From Mucilaginibacter sp. (GTDB lineage Bacteria; Bacteroidota; Bacteroidia; Sphingobacteriales; Sphingobacteriaceae), in NCBI GenBank assembly GCA_031292485.1, contig JARLHA010000023.1:62001-126000 (forward strand): DNA of 64,000 nucleotides. The letters run 5' to 3'. Both the position numbers and the translations under genes were made by a program. This document shows, one piece after another, positions 1-8,170 of the stretch; the stretch's first letter is position 1, and the number at the start of each line of letters is the position of its first letter. The notes under the pieces are model-generated. The model was not told where the DNA came from. It ran no database searches and worked only from the letters and a program-made list of their open reading frames with translations.

Positions 1-1
1 G

Positions 2-2932
2 CATAAAACTAAAAAACTTCATGCAAAAATTTATATTTTCTTACCCGAAAAGTTTAATGAATATAGTGGTGGTGAAGTAATAACCGGTTCATCTAATTTA
101 ACGGATGCTGGATTAGGGATAAAAAATGAAGGAAATTACGAATTTAATGTAGCCTTGAGGGATTATGAGGAGATCGCATTTGCCGAATCAGAATTTCAAA
201 AACTTTGGAATGAAGGTGAAGAAGTTTTGCCTTTTGATATACAACGGATTAAAGATGGAAGTCACATTGGGCAGTTATATAAGCCATTTGAAATTTATAT
301 CAAGTTATTAATTGAATATTTTGGAAAAAACATAGAATACGACCCTGATTCTGTTGGTGACCTCCCAAAAAATTTCAAGAAATTAACCTATCAGATAGAC
401 GCAGTAAATCAAGGCTACAGTATGCTATTGGAACACAGTGGCTTTATGCTGGCTGATGTAGTTGGTTTAGGTAAAACCATTATCGCAACATTAGTAGCAA
501 AACGTTTCCTTATTGCAAATGGGACATTAAATACAAAAATATTGATCGTTTATCCACCGCATTTGGAACAAAACTGGAAAAGCACATTTAGCCAATTTGG
601 ACTTGACAAACACGTTCGTTATATAAGCAATGGTAGTTTACACAAAATCATTGAGCACAAAACAAATGATTATTGGCCAAAGGAAGATTATGATTTAATA
701 TTGGTTGATGAAGCCCACAAATTTAGAAATCATAAAGCCCAGATGTTTCAGCAGCTTCAATTGATCTGTAAAACTCCGCGTGCAGTTGAAGGAAATGTTT
801 TGGGTTTAAGGAAAAAGGTGATTTTGATCTCTGCAACGCCCTTAAACAACCGACCCGAAGATATCTATTACCAACTTCAGCTATTTACTGATGCCCGAAA
901 GTCAACCCTGCCAGTTACCAACTTACAAGCTTTTTTTGCGCCTTTAATCAGAAAATATAAAGATGTGTTATCAGCTGCAAAAATTACAGGAAAACCCGAT
1001 ATTAACGAGTTAAGGAAAATTTACGGCACAATTCGCGAAAAGGTTCTGCAGCCTATAACGGTTAGACGTACACGTAAAGATGTGGAATCATATGGCGATT
1101 ATAAAAAAGACCTTGACACACAGGGTATTAAATTCCCAGCTATAAACCCTCCGATTTCTATTGAGTATAAACTTGGTCCGCAATTAGGCCAGTTATTCAT
1201 TAATACTATAGATTTCCTTGTGAATAAAATTGCGTATTACAGATACAGGGCTATCGAATATCTGTTACCGGATATTCAGAAGAAATATTACACACAAGCC
1301 GAAACCGCATCGAAAACGCTGGCATACATCATGATGACGCAATTGGTTAAACGGCTTGAGAGTTCTTTTGATGCTTTTAAAATATCACTCGACCGCTTTC
1401 ACATTTCTACCATGCGGATGATAGAAATGTTCGAAAAAGGCAAAGTTTATGTTGCACCCGATGCACAGATTAATGAACTGATGAACAAGGGATGGGACGA
1501 AGAACGAATAGATGAATATATCCTTGAACTTTCCATTGAGAACCCCAAAAATCAAATATTTACACCTGATGATTTTGATGATAGGTTTTTAGTGCTTTTA
1601 AAAGAAGATTTAGTATTTATTGATACAATTTGTAAAGAATGGAAAAAGGTGCATGAAGACCCTAAACTGGACGTATTTAAAAAACTATTAAAGCAGGAAC
1701 TTTTAAGGAAAGATTACAATCCGTCAGGTAAACTGGTAATATTTACCGAATCAAAAGACACGGCAAAGTATCTGTTAAAGGAATTTAAAGAATGGGGTTA
1801 TGAAAAAGAAACGTTAATGATTTCGGCCGATAACCGTAAATCCTTTCATAACCAGATACTAAGCAATTTTGATGCAAATTTACCCGGCGTTCAGGATCAT
1901 GATATTAATTTTTTAATTACTACCGAGGTTTTAGCCGAAGGCATTAACCTTCATAGGGCAAATGTATTAGTTAACTACGACACTCCATGGAATGCTACCC
2001 GTTTAATGCAGCGTATAGGTAGGGTTAATCGCATAGGCAGTACTGCAGACGTTATTTACAATTATTCGTTTTATCCAAGCCGGGAAAGCGATGCGTTGAT
2101 AAGCTTATATAACAATGCATATATAAAATTACAAGGTTTTCACTCTGCCTATGGTGAAGACTCTCAGGTTTATACCCGAGAAGAAGTATTGGAACAGGTA
2201 GTATTACATATTAAGGGCTTGCCAGAGGATGAAGATAAACGCTTAAAATATCTTGAATTTATAAGGGATTTTAGAATCAAAAACGAAAAGGAATTTAAAC
2301 GTATATCGCGATTGCCTTTACGTGCGCGGACCGCTCGGAACAGTGACGGTATTAATAAAAATGAAGTCAACGGGCAAACCATCGTTTTTTTAAAATCTGA
2401 CTATAAAATGGACTTTTTTAAAATAGGTGACAAAAAAATCGAGCCGCTTAGCTTTGTAGAAGCGGCAGAACTCTTTGAAGCGAAACCGAATGAGCTAGCC
2501 GCCGAAGAACTTCCCAATTACCATCATTCGCAGGTGCAAACGGCTTTGAAAAAATTTGAAGAAGACCTATTGACACAAACAGCCGACACAATATCAGGCC
2601 CTCAAGCTGATGCGAAAACGAATCAAGCCAAAAAATATATCCGTGAAGAAAAGGCGGCAAGTACCGATGAAAAATTCAGGAAAGCCTGTGAATTGCTTTA
2701 CGCATTGCTGGAAACCGGAACTTATACTAATTTGGCTAATGAAATAAATCAGGTACGCTTAAAAAGCGATAAAAATCAATTGCCTCTCGCAAAAGCACAT
2801 AACATTTTGTTGACCTATGCTGTGAAATATGGCCACCAGCCAAATGAGGATAATGATGATGAACAACCTGAATTACCTATTACAATAACTGATAAACCAG
2901 CAATTATAATTTCTGAAACCTTTATAGCTTAA
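2..2932 (+). CDS. PLD-nuclease/SNF2 helicase fusion (5' end outside window)
   Basis: Large DNA translocase, probably the motor/nuclease partner of the methyltransferase that follows. The frame is open to the left edge, so the protein continues upstream. The first codons read HAKIYIF, then GSSNLTDAG and NYEFNV, the H-x-K and G-S-x-N signature of the second half of a phospholipase-D-type nuclease domain. SNF2 helicase motifs follow: GLGKT (Walker A, about residue 155 of the visible part), VDEAHKF (about 233), SATPLNN (about 277) and QRIGRVNRIG (motif VI, about 670). The TTG at 155 is not the start, because the PLD homology lies upstream of it. The stop is 10 bp before the methyltransferase ATG, so the two are probably cotranscribed. 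PLD-helicase and methyltransferase pairs occur in restriction-like and DISARM-like loci; no DUF1998 partner is visible here, so no named system is assigned. Confidence 0.9.
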   Translation, partial: HKTKKLHAKIYIFLPEKFNEYSGGEVITGSSNLTDAGLGIKNEGNYEFNVALRDYEEIAFAESEFQKLWNEGEEVLPFDIQRIKDGSHIGQLYKPFEIYIKLLIEYFGKNIEYDPDSVGDLPKNFKKLTYQIDAVNQGYSMLLEHSGFMLADVVGLGKTIIATLVAKRFLIANGTLNTKILIVYPPHLEQNWKSTFSQFGLDKHVRYISNGSLHKIIEHKTNDYWPKEDYDLILVDEAHKFRNHKAQMFQQLQLICKTPRAVEGNVLGLRKKVILISATPLNNRPEDIYYQLQLFTDARKSTLPVTNLQAFFAPLIRKYKDVLSAAKITGKPDINELRKIYGTIREKVLQPITVRRTRKDVESYGDYKKDLDTQGIKFPAINPPISIEYKLGPQLGQLFINTIDFLVNKIAYYRYRAIEYLLPDIQKKYYTQAETASKTLAYIMMTQLVKRLESSFDAFKISLDRFHISTMRMIEMFEKGKVYVAPDAQINELMNKGWDEERIDEYILELSIENPKNQIFTPDDFDDRFLVLLKEDLVFIDTICKEWKKVHEDPKLDVFKKLLKQELLRKDYNPSGKLVIFTESKDTAKYLLKEFKEWGYEKETLMISADNRKSFHNQILSNFDANLPGVQDHDINFLITTEVLAEGINLHRANVLVNYDTPWNATRLMQRIGRVNRIGSTADVIYNYSFYPSRESDALISLYNNAYIKLQGFHSAYGEDSQVYTREEVLEQVVLHIKGLPEDEDKRLKYLEFIRDFRIKNEKEFKRISRLPLRARTARNSDGINKNEVNGQTIVFLKSDYKMDFFKIGDKKIEPLSFVEAAELFEAKPNELAAEELPNYHHSQVQTALKKFEEDLLTQTADTISGPQADAKTNQAKKYIREEKAASTDEKFRKACELLYALLETGTYTNLANEINQVRLKSDKNQLPLAKAHNILLTYAVKYGHQPNEDNDDEQPELPITITDKPAIIISETFIA

Positions 2933-2942
2933 ACCTTCATAT

Positions 2943-5900
2943 ATGTTAACGACAGAACAGCTTCGGCCTATTTTGGAAAATAAATACAATCGTGATGATT
3001 GGTATAAAATTTTAAGACAAAATTTCAACGTCGATTCGCTTCGGGAAACGCCCGCATCAATAACATCTATTGCGGGCAACGAATTTGATGCTAAAGCTTA
3101 TATTTTGGGAGAATTAGATACATCTGATGGCTATAAGGTTGGGATTTATGAAGTAGATACACCCGGCGTCAAACAAATACATAGAAATAAGGTTGGTCTT
3201 CGCAATTTGTTAAAAAATGTGTATCAAACCGATGTAGATGCTGCTTTAATTGTTTTTACTCAAGGGGATAAATGGCGCTTTAGCTACGTAAGTGAAATCA
3301 CTACACGTAATCCTGAAACCGGAGATCGTGAAAACGTAAAGACAGATTCCAAACGTTATACTTACTTATTCGGGAAAAATGAAAAAGTAAAAACAGCGTC
3401 AGATCGTTTTGCAAAAGTTCAGCAAGAAGATACGGTGTTTGGAAAAGGAACAACGTTAAAGTCGTTACAGGACACCTTTAGTGTTGAAAAGATGTCTAAG
3501 GACTTTTTCAATGAATATCGCCGACATTATGGCGCATTCTTAAGTTATCTAATTGGTGAAAATGAAGAAGGGAAAGTATCGGGAACCGCATCCGCTCTGT
3601 TTAAAACAATTTTTAATGCAGAGGATAAAAAGGCCAGGGATTTTGTGAAAAAAATGCTTGGAAGGATTGTATTCCTTTATTTTCTAGAGAAAAAGGGGTG
3701 GATGGGCGTACCAGAAAATGAAAGGTGGGGCAAAGGCGATCCCGATTTTTTAAGAAATCTATTTAATGCCTGCAACGATCAAAACGATTTTTATTCATCA
3801 GTGCTTGAACCCTTATTTCATAAAACACTTAATGAAGAGCGTGAGGGGGATTTCATTGCTATTGAAGAATCGTTATTTAGCAAATCAGGTTATAATAAGC
3901 TTAAAATCCCTTTTTTAAACGGCGGATTATTTGAGACGGAGAACTACAAAACAGATTTTCTTACTTTTCCAGCTCATTTATTTAAAAACGTATTCGAATT
4001 TTTTGATAAGTATAACTTCACCGTTCACGAGGACAGTCCAGAGGAACATACCGTTGCCGTTGACCCGGAAATGCTGGGTCACATTTTTGAAAATTTATTA
4101 GAGGATAACAAAGACAAAGGGGCTTTTTATACGCCTAAAGAAATTGTACATTATATGTGTCAGGAAAGTCTAATTGAATATCTGTGTACGAAATGTAAAA
4201 CTGAGTTTAATGAAGGGCTGCGTGACGGACTCGAAAGGTTTATTAAAAACCAGGAAACGAATGGAATTGCGGATTATAAAGAAGCAATACTCGTGGCGTT
4301 ACGAAATGTAAAAATTTGCGACCCGGCTATAGGGTCAGGAGCTTTCCCTATGGGCATTTTACTTGAAATTTTTCATGCTGTTGAAGTCTTGTACGCGGCA
4401 ACTCCTGAAACAACCGAACGAATTTGGAACTTGAATGACAAATGGAACCCTGCCAAAGTAAAATTAAGCATCATCGAAAACAGTATTTATGGGGTTGACC
4501 TTGAGCCAGGGGCGGTTGATATCGCCCGCCTACGTTTTTGGTTGAGCTTGGTTGTTGATGAAGAGAAGCCACAGCCACTGCCTAACCTTGATTATAAAAT
4601 CATGCAAGGAAATAGCTTGTTAGAAAGCTTTGAGGACATTGATCTGTGTGTACATTTAGAAAATGATGACGAATTGTTTCCTGATCTTAACAAGTTTAGC
4701 GTGAACGACGTTATCAGATTAAAATCACAAGTAAAGAAATATTTTAAAGCAGACACACCATCCAAAAAAGCGATTTTACAACAAACTATAAGTCAAGTAA
4801 TAGGTAAATTTATTTCTGAGCGCATAAACGAAAAACAAAAAAAGAACGATGAAGCATTACAAATAGCCAGCGATAACCTTGTTTTAGAGGGGAGACGAAC
4901 TCCCGCTACCGAAGCATTAAGGACTCAACAACAAGAAAATCTTAAAAAACTGCGATTAGCTTTGGAGAAATTAATTAAGGAAAGCGGACACATTCAAGAC
5001 TTACAGAAGGAATTGTTATTAATGCAACAGACCAAAGTCTATCCTTATTTTTTATGGCACTTATGGTTTAGTGACATTTTTGATGACGGTGGGTTTGATA
5101 TAGTTATAGGTAATCCGCCTTATTTAAGAATTCAAGGAATAAGAGATGTCAATCCTGCATTTGCTAATGAATTAGTAAAACGTTATAAATCTGCAACGGG
5201 GTCATTTGACTTATATACAACCTTTTTGGAAAAGGGGTTGTCGATTATAAGCAAATTTGGTGTTGTAAACTATATCATGCCTGTTAAATGGACGAATGCT
5301 GCATTTGGCACCGGATTGAGAGAAGTTATATCTGAAACTAATTCTGCTTACAAAATTATAAATTTTGGGTCATATCAAGTATTCAATGCCTCTACCTATA
5401 CCGGATTACAATGGTTTAAACGCGACTCCGGTTGTTTACACTATTTTGAACTAAACAAAGATCTAAAATCAAAAGAGGAGTTAACAGATTATATCAATTC
5501 TTTATCAAATAAAAGCGCATCAAATATTCCTGCTAATAAATTAACGAAAGATAGTTGGGTTTTATCCGTAGGAAAGACAACTGAAATATTAAACAAATTA
5601 AATCAGCATACGAGAAGGATGAGTGATATTTTTGAGAAAATATTTCAGGGTCTTGCTACAAGCAAAGACGATGTCTATTTCTTATATGATTGTATTAGTG
5701 AAGAAAACTATGTTACAGGCTTCTCAAAACAATTAAATACCTTTGTTAAAGTTGAACGAGCTTTTACTAAGCCCCTCTTAAAAGGAGAAGATGTTCATAG
5801 ATATGAATCCATCAAAACTGATAGGGTTGTTATTTTTCCTTATAAATTGAGCGATGAAACAGCTCAATTATATAAAGAAGAGGAAATCCAAAATAATTTT

Positions 5901-6452
5901 CCACTTGCTTATTCATATTTAAAAGAGTGCGAAGAAATTTTGCGTGATAGGGAAAAAGGGAGATTAAAAAATGACAATTTTTGGTATAGGTATATTTATC
6001 CGAAAAATTTAGTTCTTTTCAAACAAAAAAAATTAATGGCGCCTGAAATATCGTTGGGAGGGAATTACTCGTGTGATGAAAAGGGTGAATTTTATTCGAC
6101 AACTACGATATACGGATATGTTAAAAAAAGCGATACCAACGAGAGTTACAAATTCCTTCTTGGAATAATGAATTCTCAATTACTTTGGTGGTATCTGGTT
6201 AATACAGGAGCGGTCTTAGCAAACGGCTATTTCAGATACAAACCTAACTATATTAAACCGTTTCCTTTTCCGGCTGTAATACCTGTAAAAACTCAAAGAC
6301 AAATAGAGAAGTTAGTGGATAGTATTTCACTATTGAGAGATAATTCTACCTCCAATAATTGCTCGGAATTGGAAGACTCAATGAACAAAATTATTTATGA
6401 TTTATATGCCCTGACTTCAGAAGAGGTAGATTGGATTAAGTCAATGCAATAG
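2943..6452 (+). CDS. Eco57I/PglX-like adenine-specific DNA methyltransferase with C-terminal specificity domain
   Basis: N6-adenine DNA methyltransferase of 1169 aa. SAM-binding motif I is CDPAIGSGAFPMG (about residue 458) and catalytic motif IV is GNPPYLRI (about 722). A helical insert of about 130 residues lies between them. An N-terminal domain with VDTPGVKQIHRNKVGLRNLL precedes the methylase core; a nuclease role for it is not established here. The C-terminal third (about 740-1169) resembles a TaqI-type specificity domain, including APEISLGG and the YIKPFPFP segment. It follows the helicase by 10 bp. Just downstream and convergent lies a silent copy of its C-terminus, then an invertase. 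Codon 1048 starts a 20-bp block shared in inverted orientation with that copy, so the last 122 residues look exchangeable. Classification as Eco57I/PglX-like is by motif, not by search. Confidence 0.92.
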   Translation: MLTTEQLRPILENKYNRDDWYKILRQNFNVDSLRETPASITSIAGNEFDAKAYILGELDTSDGYKVGIYEVDTPGVKQIHRNKVGLRNLLKNVYQTDVDAALIVFTQGDKWRFSYVSEITTRNPETGDRENVKTDSKRYTYLFGKNEKVKTASDRFAKVQQEDTVFGKGTTLKSLQDTFSVEKMSKDFFNEYRRHYGAFLSYLIGENEEGKVSGTASALFKTIFNAEDKKARDFVKKMLGRIVFLYFLEKKGWMGVPENERWGKGDPDFLRNLFNACNDQNDFYSSVLEPLFHKTLNEEREGDFIAIEESLFSKSGYNKLKIPFLNGGLFETENYKTDFLTFPAHLFKNVFEFFDKYNFTVHEDSPEEHTVAVDPEMLGHIFENLLEDNKDKGAFYTPKEIVHYMCQESLIEYLCTKCKTEFNEGLRDGLERFIKNQETNGIADYKEAILVALRNVKICDPAIGSGAFPMGILLEIFHAVEVLYAATPETTERIWNLNDKWNPAKVKLSIIENSIYGVDLEPGAVDIARLRFWLSLVVDEEKPQPLPNLDYKIMQGNSLLESFEDIDLCVHLENDDELFPDLNKFSVNDVIRLKSQVKKYFKADTPSKKAILQQTISQVIGKFISERINEKQKKNDEALQIASDNLVLEGRRTPATEALRTQQQENLKKLRLALEKLIKESGHIQDLQKELLLMQQTKVYPYFLWHLWFSDIFDDGGFDIVIGNPPYLRIQGIRDVNPAFANELVKRYKSATGSFDLYTTFLEKGLSIISKFGVVNYIMPVKWTNAAFGTGLREVISETNSAYKIINFGSYQVFNASTYTGLQWFKRDSGCLHYFELNKDLKSKEELTDYINSLSNKSASNIPANKLTKDSWVLSVGKTTEILNKLNQHTRRMSDIFEKIFQGLATSKDDVYFLYDCISEENYVTGFSKQLNTFVKVERAFTKPLLKGEDVHRYESIKTDRVVIFPYKLSDETAQLYKEEEIQNNFPLAYSYLKECEEILRDREKGRLKNDNFWYRYIYPKNLVLFKQKKLMAPEISLGGNYSCDEKGEFYSTTTIYGYVKKSDTNESYKFLLGIMNSQLLWWYLVNTGAVLANGYFRYKPNYIKPFPFPAVIPVKTQRQIEKLVDSISLLRDNSTSNNCSELEDSMNKIIYDLYALTSEEVDWIKSMQ
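6084..6103 (+). repeat. Left 20-bp inverted repeat, candidate recombination site
   Basis: GGTGAATTTTATTCGACAAC encodes GEFYST at codons 1048 onward of the methyltransferase. The exact reverse complement is at 6822-6841 inside the silent cassette, in the same codon register. Match extends to 28 of 30 bases on the 5' side (from 6074), and falls off on the 3' side. It could be an invertase crossover site or a conserved remnant of duplication. Confidence 0.7.
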
Positions 6453-6472
6453 ATTGATTGTTAGTAATTTAC

Positions 6473-7000
6473 TTATTTGATTCCATTGATTATTTGTATT
6501 TCTAAATGAGAAATATTGTATAACTCATAAATTATATTATCCACTTGTTTTTCTAATTCAGTTACCATAAATTGATCTGAATTTTCCTTTGCCTTTAAAA
6601 TATTATCCACTAACTTTTCTATAGACAAGACAACGCTGGAAGGTATTTCGGCAGGTACAGGAAATGGATGTATATAAGCAGTTTTAAAAGTAAAATACCC
6701 CCCTCTTAATACGTATCCAGTTTGTTGTATGAAGAACCAAAAAAGACGTGAGTTAAAAAGCCCCAACCAGAACTTATAACTCTCCTTAATATTATCGTTT
6801 TTGATATATCCATAAATTTTTGTTGTCGAATAAAATTCACCGTTTACATCATATGCAAAATTGCCTCCAAAAGAAATTTCTGGAGCCAAGATTTTTTCCT
6901 TTTGCGCTGAGGAAATTCCTTGCTTTCTTCCAAATTGAAACCATTGGCCGTCAATATTAAACCTCCCTTTTTTAGTAAAGTTAGCAACAAAAGCATTTTG
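6473..7000 (-). pseudogene. Silent inverted specificity cassette (copy of methyltransferase C-terminus)
   Basis: Convergent with the methyltransferase (stops 20 bp apart), this frame encodes a diverged version of the methyltransferase C-terminus. It is open from 7000 to the stop at 6473. An in-frame TGA is at 7003-7001 and there is no ATG; the first candidate start is a TTG at 6889. From GEFYSTT to the end it is 122 residues, exactly as long as the methyltransferase tail from G1048, and aligns without gaps at about half identity by eye (shared: IYGY, ESYKF, PFP, IEKLVD). Homology also runs about 50 residues upstream (KGRFNIDG.W.., LAPEISFGGN). Lacking a start, it is best read as a donor cassette for inversion or gene conversion. 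It could instead be a decayed second methyltransferase gene, but the frame is intact to the stop. Confidence 0.85.
6822..6841 (-). repeat. Right 20-bp inverted repeat, candidate recombination site
   Basis: On the + strand this reads GTTGTCGAATAAAATTCACC, the exact reverse complement of 6084-6103. Inversion of the 758-bp segment between the outer ends would join methyltransferase codons 1-1047 to the 122 cassette codons in frame, giving again a 1169-aa protein. Confidence 0.7.
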
Positions 7001-7085
7001 TCATTTTTTGCCACGTTTAACCATGTATATTAGTGGTGATAACATTAATAGAGCTATTATATTAGACAATTATTTAACCTATACC

Positions 7086-7685
7086 ATGATTTACGGTTAT
7101 ATCCGCGTAAGTACAGACAAGCAAACGGTGGAAAATCAGCGTTACGAGGTAAATCAGTTTTGCCAAAAAAACATCTTAGTAGTTGACAAATGGATTGAAG
7201 AAACTATTTCTGGAGCTAAAAATGTCAGAGAAAGAAAACTAGGAGTGCTACTTAAAAGGATGAAAGCTGGTGATATTCTCATTTGTTCAGAGCTATCAAG
7301 GCTTGGCCGTAATTTGTTGATGATTATGGGCATTCTTAATGAATGTATGAACAAGGACATTCAGGTTTGGACAATAAAAGACAATTATCGTTTGGGTAGT
7401 GACATTAATTCTAAAGTATTAGCATTTGCCTTTGGTCTTTCTGCTGAAATTGAACGCAATCTAATTTCTCAAAGAACCAAAGAAGCCTTAGCGAGAAAAA
7501 AAGCGGAAGGAGTAATATTAGGCCGCCCTATCGGCAGTAAGTCGTCTACGACAAAACTTACGGGTCAGGAGAAAAGAATCAGAGAGTTGGTAGGCAAAAA
7601 AGTATCCTATAGTGCAATCGGCCGCATTTTAGGTGTACATAGAATAACCGTGTCTTCATTTGCCAAAAAGTTAGAAAATATTTGA
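7086..7685 (+). CDS. Serine recombinase, resolvase/invertase family
   Basis: Small serine recombinase (199 aa) of the Hin/Gin/Mpi type, which inverts or resolves DNA between short sites. The N-terminus MIYGYIRVSTDKQ carries the catalytic serine. ELSRLGRN holds the conserved arginines, and AEIERNLISQRTKEALARKKAEG is the long E helix. LGRPIGS and a C-terminal helix-turn-helix (YSAIGRILGVHRITVSSFAKKL) bind DNA. The ATG at 7086 is chosen because the catalytic domain begins there and the length matches the family; an upstream TTG at 7008 would add 26 unrelated residues. It lies 86 bp beyond the silent cassette, and inversion of the methyltransferase tail is the obvious job. Whether it acts on the 20-bp repeat is inference. 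Confidence 0.92.
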   Translation: MIYGYIRVSTDKQTVENQRYEVNQFCQKNILVVDKWIEETISGAKNVRERKLGVLLKRMKAGDILICSELSRLGRNLLMIMGILNECMNKDIQVWTIKDNYRLGSDINSKVLAFAFGLSAEIERNLISQRTKEALARKKAEGVILGRPIGSKSSTTKLTGQEKRIRELVGKKVSYSAIGRILGVHRITVSSFAKKLENI

Positions 7686-8170
7686 ACCTAATATGATACT
7701 ATCCGAAGCAACTTAGGACTGCCACAATCCCCGCGTTAGCGACAGTAACGGATACCGGCCCCGCGCTTAAGGCCTGAGGCCGTATGAGTGGATGGCGCGG
7801 CCCCCGTTTCTACCAACGGGGGAAACGGTCATTTCTGAGCCGGCTGGCAGGTCAAAAGTCTGTAGTCTTGAGTCCAAAGTATTGAGCCGGGTTCATGAGG
7901 CAACAAACCATGCGCCTGGCAATTCGATATATCGCCCTTTCAGTGTTGTAAAACAAAACCACCCCCGGTCATAGGCATCTGGCCTGGGCAGCCATGTGCC
8001 AGCCTTTGAGGGCTGGAAAAAAAATATGCCAAAGCCCTGAAAGCTCGTGATCTGCCGGCGATCTGTGCAGCCCATCGCCCATAGCTATGCGTCAAACGTT
8101 CCAGCCCAGCCGCAGGCAGGCATTCACCACGTACCATTCACTACTCACCTCTAACCACTCACCACTCACC
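7686..8170. other. Gene-free spacer with structured GC-rich element and repeats
   Basis: No credible gene in 485 bp. After the invertase stop there is a structured stretch: CCGCGC (7761-7766) can pair with GCGCGG (7795-7800) around GGCCTGAGGCC. Next comes CCCCCGT (7801-7807) pairing with ACGGGGG (7816-7822). At 7858-7884 there is a GTCTTGAGTC-type repeat like the one at 63251-63353. At 8130-8178 there are stuttering CACTCACC units that run into the stop of the kinase gene. The short ORFs here have no family features. Confidence 0.6.

Noticed and set aside
155..2932. TTG at 155 as the start of the helicase
   Set aside because: The same frame is open to the left edge and encodes PLD-nuclease motifs upstream of the TTG.
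6473..6889. Silent cassette as an independent 138-aa gene from a TTG at 6889
   Set aside because: Homology to the methyltransferase continues upstream of that TTG to about 7000, no ATG or promoter is seen, and the fragment lacks the catalytic domain.
7008..7085. Longer invertase starting at TTG 7008
   Set aside because: The extra 26 residues match nothing in the family, and the ATG at 7086 begins exactly at the catalytic domain.
2..7685. Assignment of the island to DISARM or BREX
   Set aside because: No DUF1998, BrxA/B/C or PglZ genes are visible; a single methyltransferase and helicase are not enough.
7792..8137. Short ORFs between the invertase and the kinase
   Set aside because: They run through hairpins and stuttering repeats and have no coding character.
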